The notes: generated from the sequence alone by a model not told the origin. 64,000 nucleotides of DNA from DATFDN01 sp963818725 (GCA_963818725.1 CAWFTU010000001.1:310001-374000); one strand, 5' to 3'. Counted from the first letter of the stretch, positions 39,213 through 49,252 are shown. A program made the numbers and translations.

Positions 39213-40682
39213 TCAGCTCTGCTCGTAATGCTCCGCCACCAGCCGGTCGAGCAGCCGCACCCCGAACGCCGTCGCGCCCTTGGGGGTGCAGGCCGCGTCC
39301 TTGGTGGCCCAGGCGGTGCCGGCGATGTCGAGATGCGCCCACGGCTTGTCGTTGACGAAGCGCTTGATGAACTGCGCGGCGGTGATCGACCCGCCCGGTC
39401 GGCCGCCCACGTTCTTCATGTCGGCGATGTCCGACTTGATCTGCTTGTCATAGGCTTCGCCCATCGGCATCCGCCACAGCTTTTCCCCCGTCGCCCGCCC
39501 CGCCGCCGTCAGCCTCTCGGCAAGGGTATCGTCGTTGCTGAACAGGCCGGCGTGCTCGTGGCCGAGCGAGATGATGATCGCCCCGGTCAGCGTCGCCAGG
39601 TTCACCATGAACTGCGGATCGAACTTCTCCTGGCAGTACCAAAGCACGTCGGCGAGGACCAGGCGGCCCTCGGCGTCGGTGTTGATGACCTCGATGGTCT
39701 GCCCGGAATAGCTCTTCACGACGTCGCCCGGCCGCTGCGCGGTGCCCGAGGGCATGTTCTCGACCAGCCCGACGAGGCCCACCACGTCGGCCTTCGCCTT
39801 GCGTCCGGCGAGCGCGGCCATCAGCCCGATCACCGTCCCGGCGCCGGCCATGTCCCACTTCATGTCCTCCATGCCGCCCGCCGGCTTGATGCTGATGCCG
39901 CCGGTGTCGAAGGTGACGCCCTTGCCGATGAAGGCGACCGGCTTGCCGCCCCCGCCCGCGCCGTTCCAGCGCATCACCACCATGCGCGGCTCGTTGGCGC
40001 TGCCCTGGGAGACGCCAAGCAGTGCGCCGAAGCCCAGGCGGCGCATCTCCTGCGGCCCGAGCACCTCCACCTCCACGCCCAGCTCGCGCAGCGTCCGGCA
40101 GCGCTCGGCCATTTCCGCCGGGTTCAGGACATTGGGTGGCTCGCTCACCAGGTCGCGGGAGAGGAACACGCCCCCCGCCACGGCCCGCAGCGGGGCGAAC
40201 GCCGCCTCGGCCGGCTTCGGATCGGCGGCCAGCACGGACAGGCGGGCGAGGCGCGGCTTGTCCTCCGGCTTCTCCTTGGTGCGGTAGCGGTCGAAGCGAT
40301 AGGCGCGCAGCACCGCCCCGAGCGCCGCGTGCGCCGCCTGCTCCGCCGTCAGCCCGTCCGCCGCCAGCGCCGCGCCGTCCTCGCGTCCCAGAGCCGCGGC
40401 GGCGTGGCCGCCCGCTTCCTCCAGCCGGCGCGGATCGATCTCGGACGCCTTGCCCAGGCCGACCGCGACGACGCGGGAGAGGCCCGCGCCGGGAGCCAGG
40501 ATGACGCAGCTCTTGCCCTTGCCGCCCTTGAACTCGGCGGCCGCCATCGCCCGCGCGATCGCCCCGCCGGTCGCCTCGTCGGCCTGCTGCCACAGGCCGG
40601 ATGGCCGGGCATCCTCGGCGACGAAAAGCACAAGCGCGCCGGAGGAGGGCAGCGAGGGACCGGTGAAGACGACATCGAGCAT
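39213..40682 (-). CDS. pepA: Leucyl aminopeptidase
   Basis: A 489-residue cytosolic M17 metallopeptidase starting at MLDVVFTGPSLPSSG; the 24 codons upstream in frame are non-conserved. The di-metal and active-site segments are present: KGVTFDTGGISIKPAGGMED, and the family signature NTDAEGRLVLADVLWY. The enzyme removes N-terminal residues from peptides and in some bacteria also binds DNA. It is followed by holC and divergent from tsaC. Confidence 0.96.
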   Translation of the reverse strand: MLDVVFTGPSLPSSGALVLFVAEDARPSGLWQQADEATGGAIARAMAAAEFKGGKGKSCVILAPGAGLSRVVAVGLGKASEIDPRRLEEAGGHAAAALGREDGAALAADGLTAEQAAHAALGAVLRAYRFDRYRTKEKPEDKPRLARLSVLAADPKPAEAAFAPLRAVAGGVFLSRDLVSEPPNVLNPAEMAERCRTLRELGVEVEVLGPQEMRRLGFGALLGVSQGSANEPRMVVMRWNGAGGGGKPVAFIGKGVTFDTGGISIKPAGGMEDMKWDMAGAGTVIGLMAALAGRKAKADVVGLVGLVENMPSGTAQRPGDVVKSYSGQTIEVINTDAEGRLVLADVLWYCQEKFDPQFMVNLATLTGAIIISLGHEHAGLFSNDDTLAERLTAAGRATGEKLWRMPMGEAYDKQIKSDIADMKNVGGRPGGSITAAQFIKRFVNDKPWAHLDIAGTAWATKDAACTPKGATAFGVRLLDRLVAEHYEQS

Positions 40683-40753
40683 TGCAAAAGACCTTTTGCG
40701 TTCAGGGCCGGGCACTCTAGGCCATGCCCGCCCGGCTCGCCATCTCCGGCCCA

Positions 40754-41728
40754 ATGACCGAGCTTCTCCCCGCCCATACCAAGTGCGTCGCCCGCGCCGC
40801 CGCCCTGCTGCGCGCGGGCGCGCTCGTCGCCTTCGGCACCGAAACGGTGTACGGGCTGGGCGCCGACGCCACCAACCCGCGCGCGGTCGCGGCGGTGTTC
40901 GAGGCGAAGGGGCGGCCGCGCTTCAATCCGCTGATCTGCCACTACGCGGATGCCGATGCGGCCTTCGCCGACGTCGCGGCGAGCCCGCTGGCGTGGCGCC
41001 TCGCGCACGCTTTCTGGCCCGGCCCGCTGACCCTGGTGCTGCCACGCGGCCCAGCCTGCAAGGCGGCCCTGCTGGCCGGCGCCGGGCTGGACACGCTGGC
41101 GGTGCGCGTCCCCGCCCAGGCCACCGCGCTGGCGCTGCTGCGCGCGGCGGGGCGCCCACTGGCCGCGCCCTCCGCGAACCGCTCGGGCCAGGTCAGCCCC
41201 ACCACGGCGGCCCATGTGATGGACGGGCTGAGCGGCCGGATCGCGGCCGTGCTCGATTCCGGCCCTTGTCCGGTCGGAGTGGAATCGACCGTGCTGGACC
41301 TGACTGGCCCACGCCCCGCGCTTCTGCGCCCCGGCGGCGTTCCCGCCGAGACAGTCGAGGCTCTGGTCGGCAGGATCGAGCGCGGCACCCCTCACGCTCC
41401 CGCGCGCAATCCGCGCTCGCCCGGCCTCTTGGCCTCCCACTACGCGCCCACGTTGCCGGTGCGGCTCAATGCCGACGCGGTCGGCACCGACGAGGCCCTG
41501 CTCGCCTTCGGCCCTGCGCTGCCAGGGGCTGAAACGGTGTTCATGCTGAGCGCGGACGGTGATCTCAGGGAAGCGGCGGCGAACCTGTTCGCCGGCCTGC
41601 GCTGGCTGGACACCGAGGGCCAGCGCCGGGGCCTGCGCCGCATCGCGGCGATGCGGGTGCCGGGGCAGGGCTTGGGACTGGCGATCAACGACCGCCTGGC
41701 GCGCGCCGCGGCGCCGCGTGGGAACTGA
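40754..41728 (+). CDS. tsaC: L-threonylcarbamoyladenylate synthase
   Basis: A Sua5/TsaC enzyme of 324 residues from MTELLPAHTK (334 if the ATG at 40,724 is used). It makes threonylcarbamoyl-AMP for the t6A modification at position 37 of tRNAs reading ANN codons. The YrdC core shows LVAFGTETVYGLGADATNP, AKGRPRFNPLI and APSANRSGQVSPTTA. The C-terminal Sua5 domain (SPGLLASHYAPTLPVRL) is present, so it is the long Sua5 form. It is divergent from pepA. Confidence 0.93.
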   Translation: MTELLPAHTKCVARAAALLRAGALVAFGTETVYGLGADATNPRAVAAVFEAKGRPRFNPLICHYADADAAFADVAASPLAWRLAHAFWPGPLTLVLPRGPACKAALLAGAGLDTLAVRVPAQATALALLRAAGRPLAAPSANRSGQVSPTTAAHVMDGLSGRIAAVLDSGPCPVGVESTVLDLTGPRPALLRPGGVPAETVEALVGRIERGTPHAPARNPRSPGLLASHYAPTLPVRLNADAVGTDEALLAFGPALPGAETVFMLSADGDLREAAANLFAGLRWLDTEGQRRGLRRIAAMRVPGQGLGLAINDRLARAAAPRGN

Positions 41729-41751
41729 TGGCCGGCGCGGCTCGTATGATC

Positions 41752-43605
41752 TCAGCGCGGATACAGCCCGATGCTGCTCGCCACGCTGTCCGCAATCTGC
41801 TCCTTCGTGATGACGCCGAGAACCTGACCCGCCTCGGGAGAGCCGTTACGCGGAATCACCAACGCCATGGTTGCGTTCTTGCGATGCATCCGGGCGATGA
41901 CATCGAACGTGGCCGCATTCTCCCGGACCATGGTGAAGTTGCGGCGCGCCAGCTCGCCGAGAGTTACCTCAGCCCCGGCAGCGCCAACCGCGCGCCGCAG
42001 GTCGATGTTGACGCGGAGAACACCGGCGATGTGGCCGTGCCGCGTGACCACGACATGGCGCAGCCCGCCCACGCTCTCCGCCATGGACAGAAACGCCCCG
42101 AAGGTGGTCTTCTCGTCCAGAATCGCCACGTCGCGCAGCATCGCGTCGCGGGCGCTGCGCACGAGAAACAGGTTCGCGTGCAATCCACGCGGCATCGCAT
42201 GGCCGCGGCGGACCAGTTTCATCGTGTAGATACTCTCCAGCGATAGCATCCGGCGTACGCCGAGGCTGAGCGCCACCGCCAGAATCATTGGCAGCACGAT
42301 GTCGTAATCGAGCGTCATCTCGAAGATCATCGTCACCGCGGTCATGGCGGCGCCGGTGCCGCCACCGACCATCGCCCCCATCCCGACCATCGCGAAGGCC
42401 GGCAGGCTGATCGGCACGCCAGGAAGCAGCGTCGCGATCAGGGTGGCGAAGGATGCACCGAGGGTCGCGCCCATGAACAACGAAGGCGAAAAAATCCCTC
42501 CCGAGGAGCCGGACCCGAGGCTGAGGGTGGTGGCGAAGAGCTTGCACGCGAACAGTAGCAGCAGGAACGCGCCGCCGCCCGCCAGATGGCCGGTCAGGAC
42601 CGCCTGGATCGTGGCATAGCCCACGCCTTCGACGTAGTAGTGACCATAGGCGACCAGCAGCACGTAGATCAGCACGCCAACCGCGAGCATGCCGAGCGCG
42701 TGCCGCAGATAGCTGCCGGGGATGCGGTCGAAAACGTCCTCGGCCCAGTGCAGCGAGCGCACGAACAGGGCCGCGGCGACACCGGTGATCGCCCCGAGCG
42801 CCGCGTACAGCAGCAGCAGCGTGACGGCGCCGCCCGGCTGGTTGGGAACCGCCGCGAGCGCCGGCACCGTGAAGGCCGGCTGGGAGCCGAAGAAAAGCCG
42901 GCCGAGCACGGTGGCGGTCCCGGTGGCGAGGGCGACCGGCAGGAATGTGTTGGCGCTGACCTCCGGCAGCATCAGCTCGGTCGCGAACAGCACGCCGCCG
43001 ATCGGCGTGTTGAACGTCGCGGCGATGCCGGCGCCGGCGCCGGCGGCGACCAGCGTGATGCGCTGCGCCATCGGCATGGCGATCACCTGACCGAAGGTCG
43101 ACCCCAGCGCGGAGCCGATCTGGATGATCGGTCCTTCGCGTCCCACCGCGGCGCCGGTGCCGATCGCCAGCGCCGAGGCGGCCGATTTGGCTGCGGCGAC
43201 CACGGGACGGATCACGCCGCGCTGGTAGTAGATCGCGTCCATCACCTCCGGAACGCCATGTCCCTTCGCCTCGGGAGCGAAGGTGTTGACGATGAAGGTG
43301 ACGGCCAGCGAACCGACTACTGGCACCAGAATAACCAGCATCCCCCACGGCGATATCGGGGTAAACAGGCTCGAGTCATAGGCGAACGACACGTGACCAA
43401 GAAACGCCAGATTGTGGATGAACCCGATCAGTGCGCGGAAAAACACCGCCCCGACGCCGGTGATGACCCCTACCACCAAGGCGAGTCCACAGACCGACAA
43501 CAGGCCGAGCTGCCGGGGCTCCCGTTTTCCGGCGATGCCGGCGGCTTCCGGGGCGGGTTCGCGTCCGGCTGTCCGAGCGACCCTCGGGGGGACGATGTTC
43601 GTCAT
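41752..43605 (-). CDS. ClC-type chloride channel/antiporter with CBS domains
   Basis: A 617-residue membrane protein. The ClC core (residues about 35-450) carries KGHGVPEVMDAIY and GAAVGREGPIIQIGSALGS, the latter with the gating Glu of the GREGP motif. The first selectivity segment has His where CLC-ec1 has Ser. The C-terminus holds a CBS pair (DVAILDEKTTFGAFLSMAES, ATFDVIARMHRKNATMALVI), a likely nucleotide sensor. Proteins of this class move chloride, often by proton exchange, and help in acid or osmotic stress. Confidence 0.93.
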   Translation of the reverse strand: MTNIVPPRVARTAGREPAPEAAGIAGKREPRQLGLLSVCGLALVVGVITGVGAVFFRALIGFIHNLAFLGHVSFAYDSSLFTPISPWGMLVILVPVVGSLAVTFIVNTFAPEAKGHGVPEVMDAIYYQRGVIRPVVAAAKSAASALAIGTGAAVGREGPIIQIGSALGSTFGQVIAMPMAQRITLVAAGAGAGIAATFNTPIGGVLFATELMLPEVSANTFLPVALATGTATVLGRLFFGSQPAFTVPALAAVPNQPGGAVTLLLLYAALGAITGVAAALFVRSLHWAEDVFDRIPGSYLRHALGMLAVGVLIYVLLVAYGHYYVEGVGYATIQAVLTGHLAGGGAFLLLLFACKLFATTLSLGSGSSGGIFSPSLFMGATLGASFATLIATLLPGVPISLPAFAMVGMGAMVGGGTGAAMTAVTMIFEMTLDYDIVLPMILAVALSLGVRRMLSLESIYTMKLVRRGHAMPRGLHANLFLVRSARDAMLRDVAILDEKTTFGAFLSMAESVGGLRHVVVTRHGHIAGVLRVNIDLRRAVGAAGAEVTLGELARRNFTMVRENAATFDVIARMHRKNATMALVIPRNGSPEAGQVLGVITKEQIADSVASSIGLYPR

Positions 43606-43975
43606 CTGGGAGCGACCTGAACAAGCTGCGCAACGGGCTCAGGACTTTCGGACCTACGTCGGTCCAAGTCCAACCGAGGAGGGCCACGCGGCATTACAAA
43701 CCTGTGCGCAGGCCGCGCCAGGGCCGCCCGCAGTGCTTGACCGCGGCCGATAACCACGCAAGCCATCCAGCCCAACCTTGACGCTGAACTGATGCGCGCC
43801 TGGGCTGCGGGGGAGAGGCGCGATTCGCCAGGAGAACCTCACGTTCCATCTGAGTTCGTCTCCGCGGCACGATATCGGCCTTGACGTTTGGCGAAGGCGG
43901 GTCTCCCTCGCGCTGGTGGTCAAAAATTACCACGTCCGGCAGCCAAGGCACGACGCGAGCGAGAGGAAACCCGAG
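43606..43975. other. Intergenic region between divergent genes
   Basis: About 370 bases between the ClC start and the next small gene. Frames here are short, overlap on both strands and have no conserved character. The promoters of both flanking genes probably lie here, but no clear elements were recognised. Confidence 0.4.
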
Positions 43976-44296
43976 ATGTCAGTTCCCTGCCCTCCAATGC
44001 AATGGCCAAGCATGCTCGAAGAGGCCGGTCCCGCCGAGGATACCGCCCTCATGCTATCAGGGTCGGCTCGGATCGGCCGCACGGCGTTCCGCATCGTGGC
44101 GATAAGGGTCGAGTCCCGACTCAAATTCACGCCTGACTACAGATCCAACCTCAATCACGCCGTGTATGATCGCCAAATGCTCGAGACGCTGCTCGCGGCA
44201 CTGGGTGAGATAGCGGATACCGACCATTTGCCCACCATTGAGCTTGCGACCGGCTCATACGTCATGTGGATGGCGCCGGCTCCCGAGACCTGCTGA
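43976..44296 (+). CDS. Hypothetical protein
   Basis: A 106-residue frame starting MSVPCPPMQWPSMLEEAGPA, with a GAGAGG ribosome-binding-like sequence about 12 bases before the ATG. It contains GRTAFRIVAIRVESRLKFTP and VYDRQMLETLLAALGEIADT, which look like beta and helix elements. No signal peptide or membrane span. No family is recognised, and it could be a small unknown domain or a chance frame in high-GC sequence. Confidence 0.4.
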   Translation: MSVPCPPMQWPSMLEEAGPAEDTALMLSGSARIGRTAFRIVAIRVESRLKFTPDYRSNLNHAVYDRQMLETLLAALGEIADTDHLPTIELATGSYVMWMAPAPETC

Positions 44297-44487
44297 CCGG
44301 TTATTGCTCCGGCGTCACGGACAGGCTCGCTGAATGCCTCGCGACATGGCCGCGGCGTTGGCGGGCGCCGCTGGAACTGTCGCGCGCCGCAGCACTGCGG
44401 GACACCACGAACCTGGCCGCCATGCCTGGATGGGATCACAAGACGAAGCGGGCGGTCTAACCTCAGCGGGCGAGAGGGAGACACGCC

Positions 44488-45372
44488 ATGCCAGCCAGCC
44501 ACGCCGCCCGCCTTCGCGAGCTGTTCCGCCAGCAGCGGATGCTCACCGCTCCAGGGGCCTATGACGCTATCACCGCGCGCGTCGTCGCGCAGGCGGGCTT
44601 TCCCGCCGTCTACATGACGGGCGCCGGCACCGCGGCCACGCTCGGTTTTCTCGATTACGGCCTCCTCACCATGACGGGGATGGTGGACAACGCCGCCCGC
44701 CTCGCGCGCGCCTGCGACGTGCCCGTGATCGCCGACGGCGACACGGGCTACGGCAACGAGCTGAACGTCGTGCGCCTGGTCTGCGAGCACGCGCGCGCCG
44801 GCACCGCGGCGATTCATATCGAGGACCAGGTCAGCCCCAAGAAGTGCGGCCATTTGGACGACAAGCAGATCGTCGCGCGCGACGAATGGATCGCCAAGAT
44901 CCGCGCCGCCGTCGAAGCCCGCCCCGACCCGGATTTTCTGGTGATCGCCCGTACCGACAGCCGGGCCGTGGCCGGCTTCGATGAAGCCGTCGCGCGCTGT
45001 AACGCCGCGCTGGAGGCGGGCGCGGACATGGCCTTCCTGGAGGCGCCACGGACCATGGAGGAGGTCGCCGCCGTGCCGAAGCGCGTCGACGGTCCGTGCC
45101 TCTACAACCTCGTCAAGGCCGGAAAGAGCCCGGACGTGACGCTCGACGAGGCCGAGGCGATGGGCTACCGCCTCGTCATCGTGCCGGGCCTGATGTTTGA
45201 AACGATGATCGCCGCGGGCGATGCCGCGCTGGGCGCGCTCAAGGCCGCGCGCCGCCATCCGGAGGTCGGCGGACTGACGCTGCGCGACGCATTCGCGCGC
45301 ATGGGCGCGGCCGAGTGGGACGCGTACCGCACCCGATTCCGCGACGTGGCGTCGCGCGCGGCCGCCGAGTGA
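44488..45372 (+). CDS. Isocitrate lyase/PEP mutase superfamily enzyme
   Basis: A 294-residue TIM-barrel enzyme of the ICL/PEPM superfamily. Marks are PGAYDAITARVVAQAGFPAVYMTGAG, the Mg-binding IADGDTGYGN, IHIEDQVSPKKCGHL with the catalytic Cys loop KKCGH, and ARTDSRAVAGFDEA. Such enzymes cleave or form C-C bonds next to a carboxylate (methylisocitrate lyase, oxaloacetate decarboxylase, carboxyphosphonoenolpyruvate mutase relatives). The exact substrate cannot be told. It lies 4 bases before a phosphodiesterase gene, suggesting co-transcription. Confidence 0.88.
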   Translation: MPASHAARLRELFRQQRMLTAPGAYDAITARVVAQAGFPAVYMTGAGTAATLGFLDYGLLTMTGMVDNAARLARACDVPVIADGDTGYGNELNVVRLVCEHARAGTAAIHIEDQVSPKKCGHLDDKQIVARDEWIAKIRAAVEARPDPDFLVIARTDSRAVAGFDEAVARCNAALEAGADMAFLEAPRTMEEVAAVPKRVDGPCLYNLVKAGKSPDVTLDEAEAMGYRLVIVPGLMFETMIAAGDAALGALKAARRHPEVGGLTLRDAFARMGAAEWDAYRTRFRDVASRAAAE

Positions 45373-45376
45373 TCGC

Positions 45377-46171
45377 ATGCTCATCGCGCAGCTCACCGAC
45401 CTCCACCTCCGCCCGGTCGGGCACGCAGCCAATCGCGTGGTGGAGACGAACATGCTGGCCGAGCGGGCATTCCGCGCCGTGATGGCGCGGCCGCCGCTTC
45501 CGGATGTCGTGCTGCTGACCGGCGACTTGGCCGATCAGGGGCTGGCCGAGGAGTACGCGGTGCTCACCGAGCTGATCGCCCGCGAGCTGCCGCTTCCGGT
45601 CTTCGCCATTCCTGGCAATCACGACGACCGCGGCGTGATGCTGGCCTGCTTGCCTGGCACGCGCCAGGAGGACGGGTTCGTGCAGTATGCGGTCGACGCC
45701 TATCCCGTTCGCATCGTCATGCTGGACACGCTGGTCCCCGGCGAAGCGCATGGCGCGCTTTGCGCGCGGCGCCTGGCCTGGCTTGACCGCACGCTCGCCG
45801 CCGTGCCGGACAAGCCGACACTGATCGCGATGCATCATCCGCCGTTCCTCTGCGGCATCGCGCACATGGATCAACTGGCCCTGCAAGACCGGGCGGCGTT
45901 CGCCGACGTGCTGGTCCGGCACCGGCAGGCGCGGCGCGTCATCTGCGGCCACAACCACCGGCCCGTCACGGCCCGCGTCGGCGAGGCGGTCGCGTCCATC
46001 GCGCCGTCGGTCGCGCATCAGGTGGAACTCGACCTCCGCGCCGGCGCGCCCTCGGCCCTCGTGCTGGAGCCGCCAGCCTACCAGCTCCACCATTGGTCGG
46101 CCGAGCACGGCTTCGTCACGCACACCGCCTTCGTGGAAAGCTACCCAGGGCCGTTCCCGTTCCTTGTCTAG
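45377..46171 (+). CDS. Metallophosphoesterase (CpdA-like phosphodiesterase)
   Basis: A 264-residue enzyme with all five calcineurin-type metal motifs: LTDLHLRP (D8, H10), LLTGDLADQG, AIPGNHDD, AMHHPPF and ICGHNHRP. This is the class III cyclic-nucleotide phosphodiesterase group that includes CpdA. A role in cAMP or glycerophosphodiester hydrolysis is possible but not proven. It directly follows the ICL-like gene. Confidence 0.88.
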   Translation: MLIAQLTDLHLRPVGHAANRVVETNMLAERAFRAVMARPPLPDVVLLTGDLADQGLAEEYAVLTELIARELPLPVFAIPGNHDDRGVMLACLPGTRQEDGFVQYAVDAYPVRIVMLDTLVPGEAHGALCARRLAWLDRTLAAVPDKPTLIAMHHPPFLCGIAHMDQLALQDRAAFADVLVRHRQARRVICGHNHRPVTARVGEAVASIAPSVAHQVELDLRAGAPSALVLEPPAYQLHHWSAEHGFVTHTAFVESYPGPFPFLV

Positions 46172-46236
46172 CCATGACGGTTTCGCGCCGAATGATACCG
46201 CCGACGCGCCTTGGGTGCCGGGTCGAGGGCGTGCGG

Positions 46237-47157
46237 CTATCCCGTCTCGCGCGCGATCACATGCCAGCGCATCAGCCGCAATTCGCCCGAACGCATCAGA
46301 CGGGCGCGGCGCAGCCACCGCTCTGCCTCCCGCACGACCGGCGCGGCCCGGGACGGCGTCGGGCGTTCGCTGACCATCGCCTCCACCAGGTCGCGCCATC
46401 CGCGCACCATGAGCTGAATATGGCGCTCGGTGATGTCCTCGATCACCCGGAGGTCGAAGCCGAGTTCCTCTAGCGTGCGCGTGATCGCGCCCTCGGTCAG
46501 CGGCGGCTCCCGGTGCTCGGACCGAACCCAGTCGGTGAGCGGCGGCGCCTCCCCGGTCGCCGTTCCACCGGCTACGGCCTCGACCAGGACGAAGTTGCCG
46601 TTTGTCCGCAGCGCGGTTGCGATGGCGGGCAGGACGATCCCCGCCTTGCCCTGGCCCAAGGGCTCGAGCGCAAGGGCATGATGATAGGCGCGGGCAGGAA
46701 AGCGCGGCGCGGTCGGATCCCACGTTTTGATCCGCGCGCGGCGTCCCAGATCGGTCGCCGCGCAGTGCCGTGCCGCCGCGGCCACCAGTCCCGCATCGTG
46801 TTCGAACCCGCTAACCCAAGTCCCAAGCCGCTCGGCGAGGCAGCGCGCCGGGCCGCCGGCCCCGCAGCCGAGCAGCAGGACGCTGCATGCCGCCGACAGG
46901 CCAAGCGGCATGGCGAGCCGCAGCACCTCCTCCTCGCCGCCGGGCAGGGAAAACCCCTTGCCCCAGAGGGCGTCGGCAACCGCCAGGCGCTCCGGCGGCC
47001 AATCGAGGCGCGCGGGCGGGGCGTCCAGCGCAGCCGCTGGCGGCGGCGCACGCTCCGGCTCCCGGGTCTCGACGACCCGGGGCGCAAGCCGCTGGGTGTC
47101 GGCCGTGCCGGGCCGCTCCCGCGGGCGCCGGAACAAGCCTTTGACGCTGGACAGCAT
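46237..47157 (-). CDS. SAM-dependent methyltransferase-like protein
   Basis: A 306-residue protein. After a variable Pro/Arg-rich N-terminus (about 50 residues), a class I methyltransferase core appears, with motif I SVLLLGCGAGGPARCLAERLG and an acidic residue after the next strand (GFEHDAGLVAAAARH). The C-terminus (WLRRARLMRSGELRLMRWHV) is conserved-looking. The Asp/Glu positions suggest SAM binding but the substrate is unknown. It is convergent with the phosphoesterase gene. Confidence 0.75.
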   Translation of the reverse strand: MLSSVKGLFRRPRERPGTADTQRLAPRVVETREPERAPPPAAALDAPPARLDWPPERLAVADALWGKGFSLPGGEEEVLRLAMPLGLSAACSVLLLGCGAGGPARCLAERLGTWVSGFEHDAGLVAAAARHCAATDLGRRARIKTWDPTAPRFPARAYHHALALEPLGQGKAGIVLPAIATALRTNGNFVLVEAVAGGTATGEAPPLTDWVRSEHREPPLTEGAITRTLEELGFDLRVIEDITERHIQLMVRGWRDLVEAMVSERPTPSRAAPVVREAERWLRRARLMRSGELRLMRWHVIARETG

Positions 47158-47246
47158 CGCGACGGATCACCTCCATCGCGCAGTTTACCTTGAAAGGTGT
47201 TGACGCGGGCTTACCCGCCCGGCGGCGAGCTGAGCCGCCGCGCCGC

Positions 47247-48449
47247 TCACAGCCACCGCTCGCCCGGCTCCATCCCCAGCATGTGCTGGCCAACCGTTTC
47301 GAGGTGCGAGGCGCGGCCCTGGGCCTGCTGGGACACCGTGTTCATGTCGCGGAAGCGGCGCTCGAACGGACCGGTGTCGAAGATCGCGGTCGCGCCCGCC
47401 TGGTGCCACAGCGCGTTCACCACCTCGCGCGATTCATAGATCGCGAACGTGGCGGCCTGGCGGATGTCCACGCGGTCCTGCATGGTCAGGTGCCCGCGCG
47501 CCGCTGCCCCGGCTTGCGCCCGCTCCAGCGTCGCGATCAGGAACGTGCGCGCGGCGCGCAGCCGCGCGTCGGACACGCCGATCAGCCATTGCACCGCCGC
47601 GCTGTCGCGCAGCGCGGTCTGGGTCAGCGCGGGAGTCTTGGCCGATGCCAGGCGCACGAAGTCCTCCAGCATCCCGCGCGCGATACCCAGGGCGACCGCC
47701 CCAAAGCCCGAAGCATAGATGTTCGTGGTGGTGAAGCGGTAGAGCAGGCCGTCCTCGCGCCGTTCCGCCACGCTGTCGCGCTCGACCGAATACGCGTCGG
47801 GCACGAACACGTCTTCGACCGAATATGTGTCGCTGCCGGTGCCGCGCAGTCCCAGCACCTGCCAGACGTCATCGAATGTCGCCGTCTCGCGCGGGAACAG
47901 CATGGTGCGCTCGATCGCCGCGCCATCGGGGGTGCGACCCTGCGTGCCGTTCTCATCAAAAACGGGACAGTGCGCGCCCATCCACGTCGCATGGCGGCTG
48001 CCGCTGGCGAACAACCATGTGCCGGTCACGCGCCAGCCGCCCAGCACCTTGTCCGCGCGCGCCCGGCCGCGCGCCTGTCCCCAGGCGAGCACGTCCCGCG
48101 AGCCGCCGAACACGCGCCGCGCGACCTCGGGCGCCAGAAGGGCCGAGACCATGGAACAGCCCGAGTTCTGGTTCATGCACCAGGCGGCGCTGGCGTCGCC
48201 CGTCGCGACCGCCTCGACGCACTGGACGTACTCGGCGGGAAGCATTTCCAGCCCACCCAGCGAGCGCGGCACCAAAAGGCGAAACAGGGTCGCCCCGTGC
48301 ATCGCGTCCAGCACGTCGGACGGAAGCGCGCGGATCGCGTCGATCCTTGGCCCGGCGTCGCGCAACACCTGGGTCAACCGGCGGGCGCTCCCCACGGGCC
48401 CTGTCTCGGCGTTCCCTCGCTCGGGCTCGACGGGCGCATTGACGTCCAT
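47247..48449 (-). CDS. Acyl-CoA dehydrogenase-like flavoprotein
   Basis: A 400-residue protein of the acyl-CoA dehydrogenase fold. The N-terminal domain (DAIRALPSDVLDAMHGATLF, RLLVPRSLGGLEML) and the middle beta domain (WRVTGTWLFASGSRHATWMG) resemble the group-D flavin monooxygenases such as DszC/HpaB-type and related hydroxylases rather than true fatty-acid oxidation enzymes. The usual catalytic Glu is not obvious. It therefore may need reduced flavin from a separate reductase. It is divergent from pcm. Confidence 0.8.
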   Translation of the reverse strand: MDVNAPVEPERGNAETGPVGSARRLTQVLRDAGPRIDAIRALPSDVLDAMHGATLFRLLVPRSLGGLEMLPAEYVQCVEAVATGDASAAWCMNQNSGCSMVSALLAPEVARRVFGGSRDVLAWGQARGRARADKVLGGWRVTGTWLFASGSRHATWMGAHCPVFDENGTQGRTPDGAAIERTMLFPRETATFDDVWQVLGLRGTGSDTYSVEDVFVPDAYSVERDSVAERREDGLLYRFTTTNIYASGFGAVALGIARGMLEDFVRLASAKTPALTQTALRDSAAVQWLIGVSDARLRAARTFLIATLERAQAGAAARGHLTMQDRVDIRQAATFAIYESREVVNALWHQAGATAIFDTGPFERRFRDMNTVSQQAQGRASHLETVGQHMLGMEPGERWL

Positions 48450-48556
48450 CAGTGCTTCCCCTGTTCTGCTGGTCGCAAGCTACACCGCGTCCGCAAATGG
48501 GCAAGGCCGCGCCAGGGCACCGTCCCGCCGGCCGCGCGTTAGGGCAGGGTCGAGCG

Positions 48557-49252
48557 ATGAACCAGGTCGAGACGCTGATCGCGCACATCGAGGCGGAGGC
48601 GCGGGCGACCGCCGGCTGGACAGGGCGTCCGACGCTGAGCCCCCGCGTGCTGGACGCTCTGCGCGCCACTGACCGCGCCGCCTTCATGCCGGCCTCGGCC
48701 GCGGCCCGGGCGTACGCCGACGCGCCCTATCCCATCGGCCATGGCCAGACGATCTCGCAGCCATTCATCGTGGCGCTGATGACCGACTTGCTCGACCTCA
48801 CGCCAGAGTCGCGCGTGCTCGAGATCGGGACCGGCTCGGGATATCAGGCGGCGATCCTGGCTCGGCTCGCGCGCGAGGTGTTCTCGATCGAGACGATCCC
48901 CGCCCTGTCGCACAACGCTCAGCAGGCGCTCGCGCAGGCGGGCCTGCGCAACGTCGCGCTGCGAGTCGGCGACGGTGCGGCAGGCTGGCCGGAGGCGGCG
49001 CCATTCGAGGCCATCATCGTCAGCGCCGCCGCGGCCGAGGCGCCGCCCGCGCTATTGGGCCAGCTTGCCCCGCCGGGGCGCATGGTCATCCCTGTGGGAC
49101 CGCCAGGGGAGGAGCAGGAGCTGCGCCTGATCGCGCGCGACGAAGCCGGAGCCCTCCAGGCGCGCGGCGTGCTCGCGGTCCGGTTCGTTCCCCTCGTACG
49201 ACCGGAGCGGGGAAATGACGCCCGGTTGACGCCGCCCGGCGGGCGCGTCTAG
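48557..49252 (+). CDS. pcm: Protein-L-isoaspartate O-methyltransferase
   Basis: A 231-residue enzyme starting MNQVETLIAHIEAEA. It repairs isoaspartyl damage in proteins using SAM. Family marks are VLDALRATDRAAFMPASAAA, YADAPYPIGHGQTISQPFIV, and SAM motif I RVLEIGTGSGYQAAILARLA. It is followed after 45 bases by a flavin-dependent oxidoreductase on the same strand. Confidence 0.93.
   Translation: MNQVETLIAHIEAEARATAGWTGRPTLSPRVLDALRATDRAAFMPASAAARAYADAPYPIGHGQTISQPFIVALMTDLLDLTPESRVLEIGTGSGYQAAILARLAREVFSIETIPALSHNAQQALAQAGLRNVALRVGDGAAGWPEAAPFEAIIVSAAAAEAPPALLGQLAPPGRMVIPVGPPGEEQELRLIARDEAGALQARGVLAVRFVPLVRPERGNDARLTPPGGRV

Noticed and set aside
41752..43605. Fluoride-specific ClC channel
   Set aside because: The GREGP gating motif and CBS domains fit chloride-type ClC proteins; the His in the first selectivity segment alone is not evidence for fluoride.
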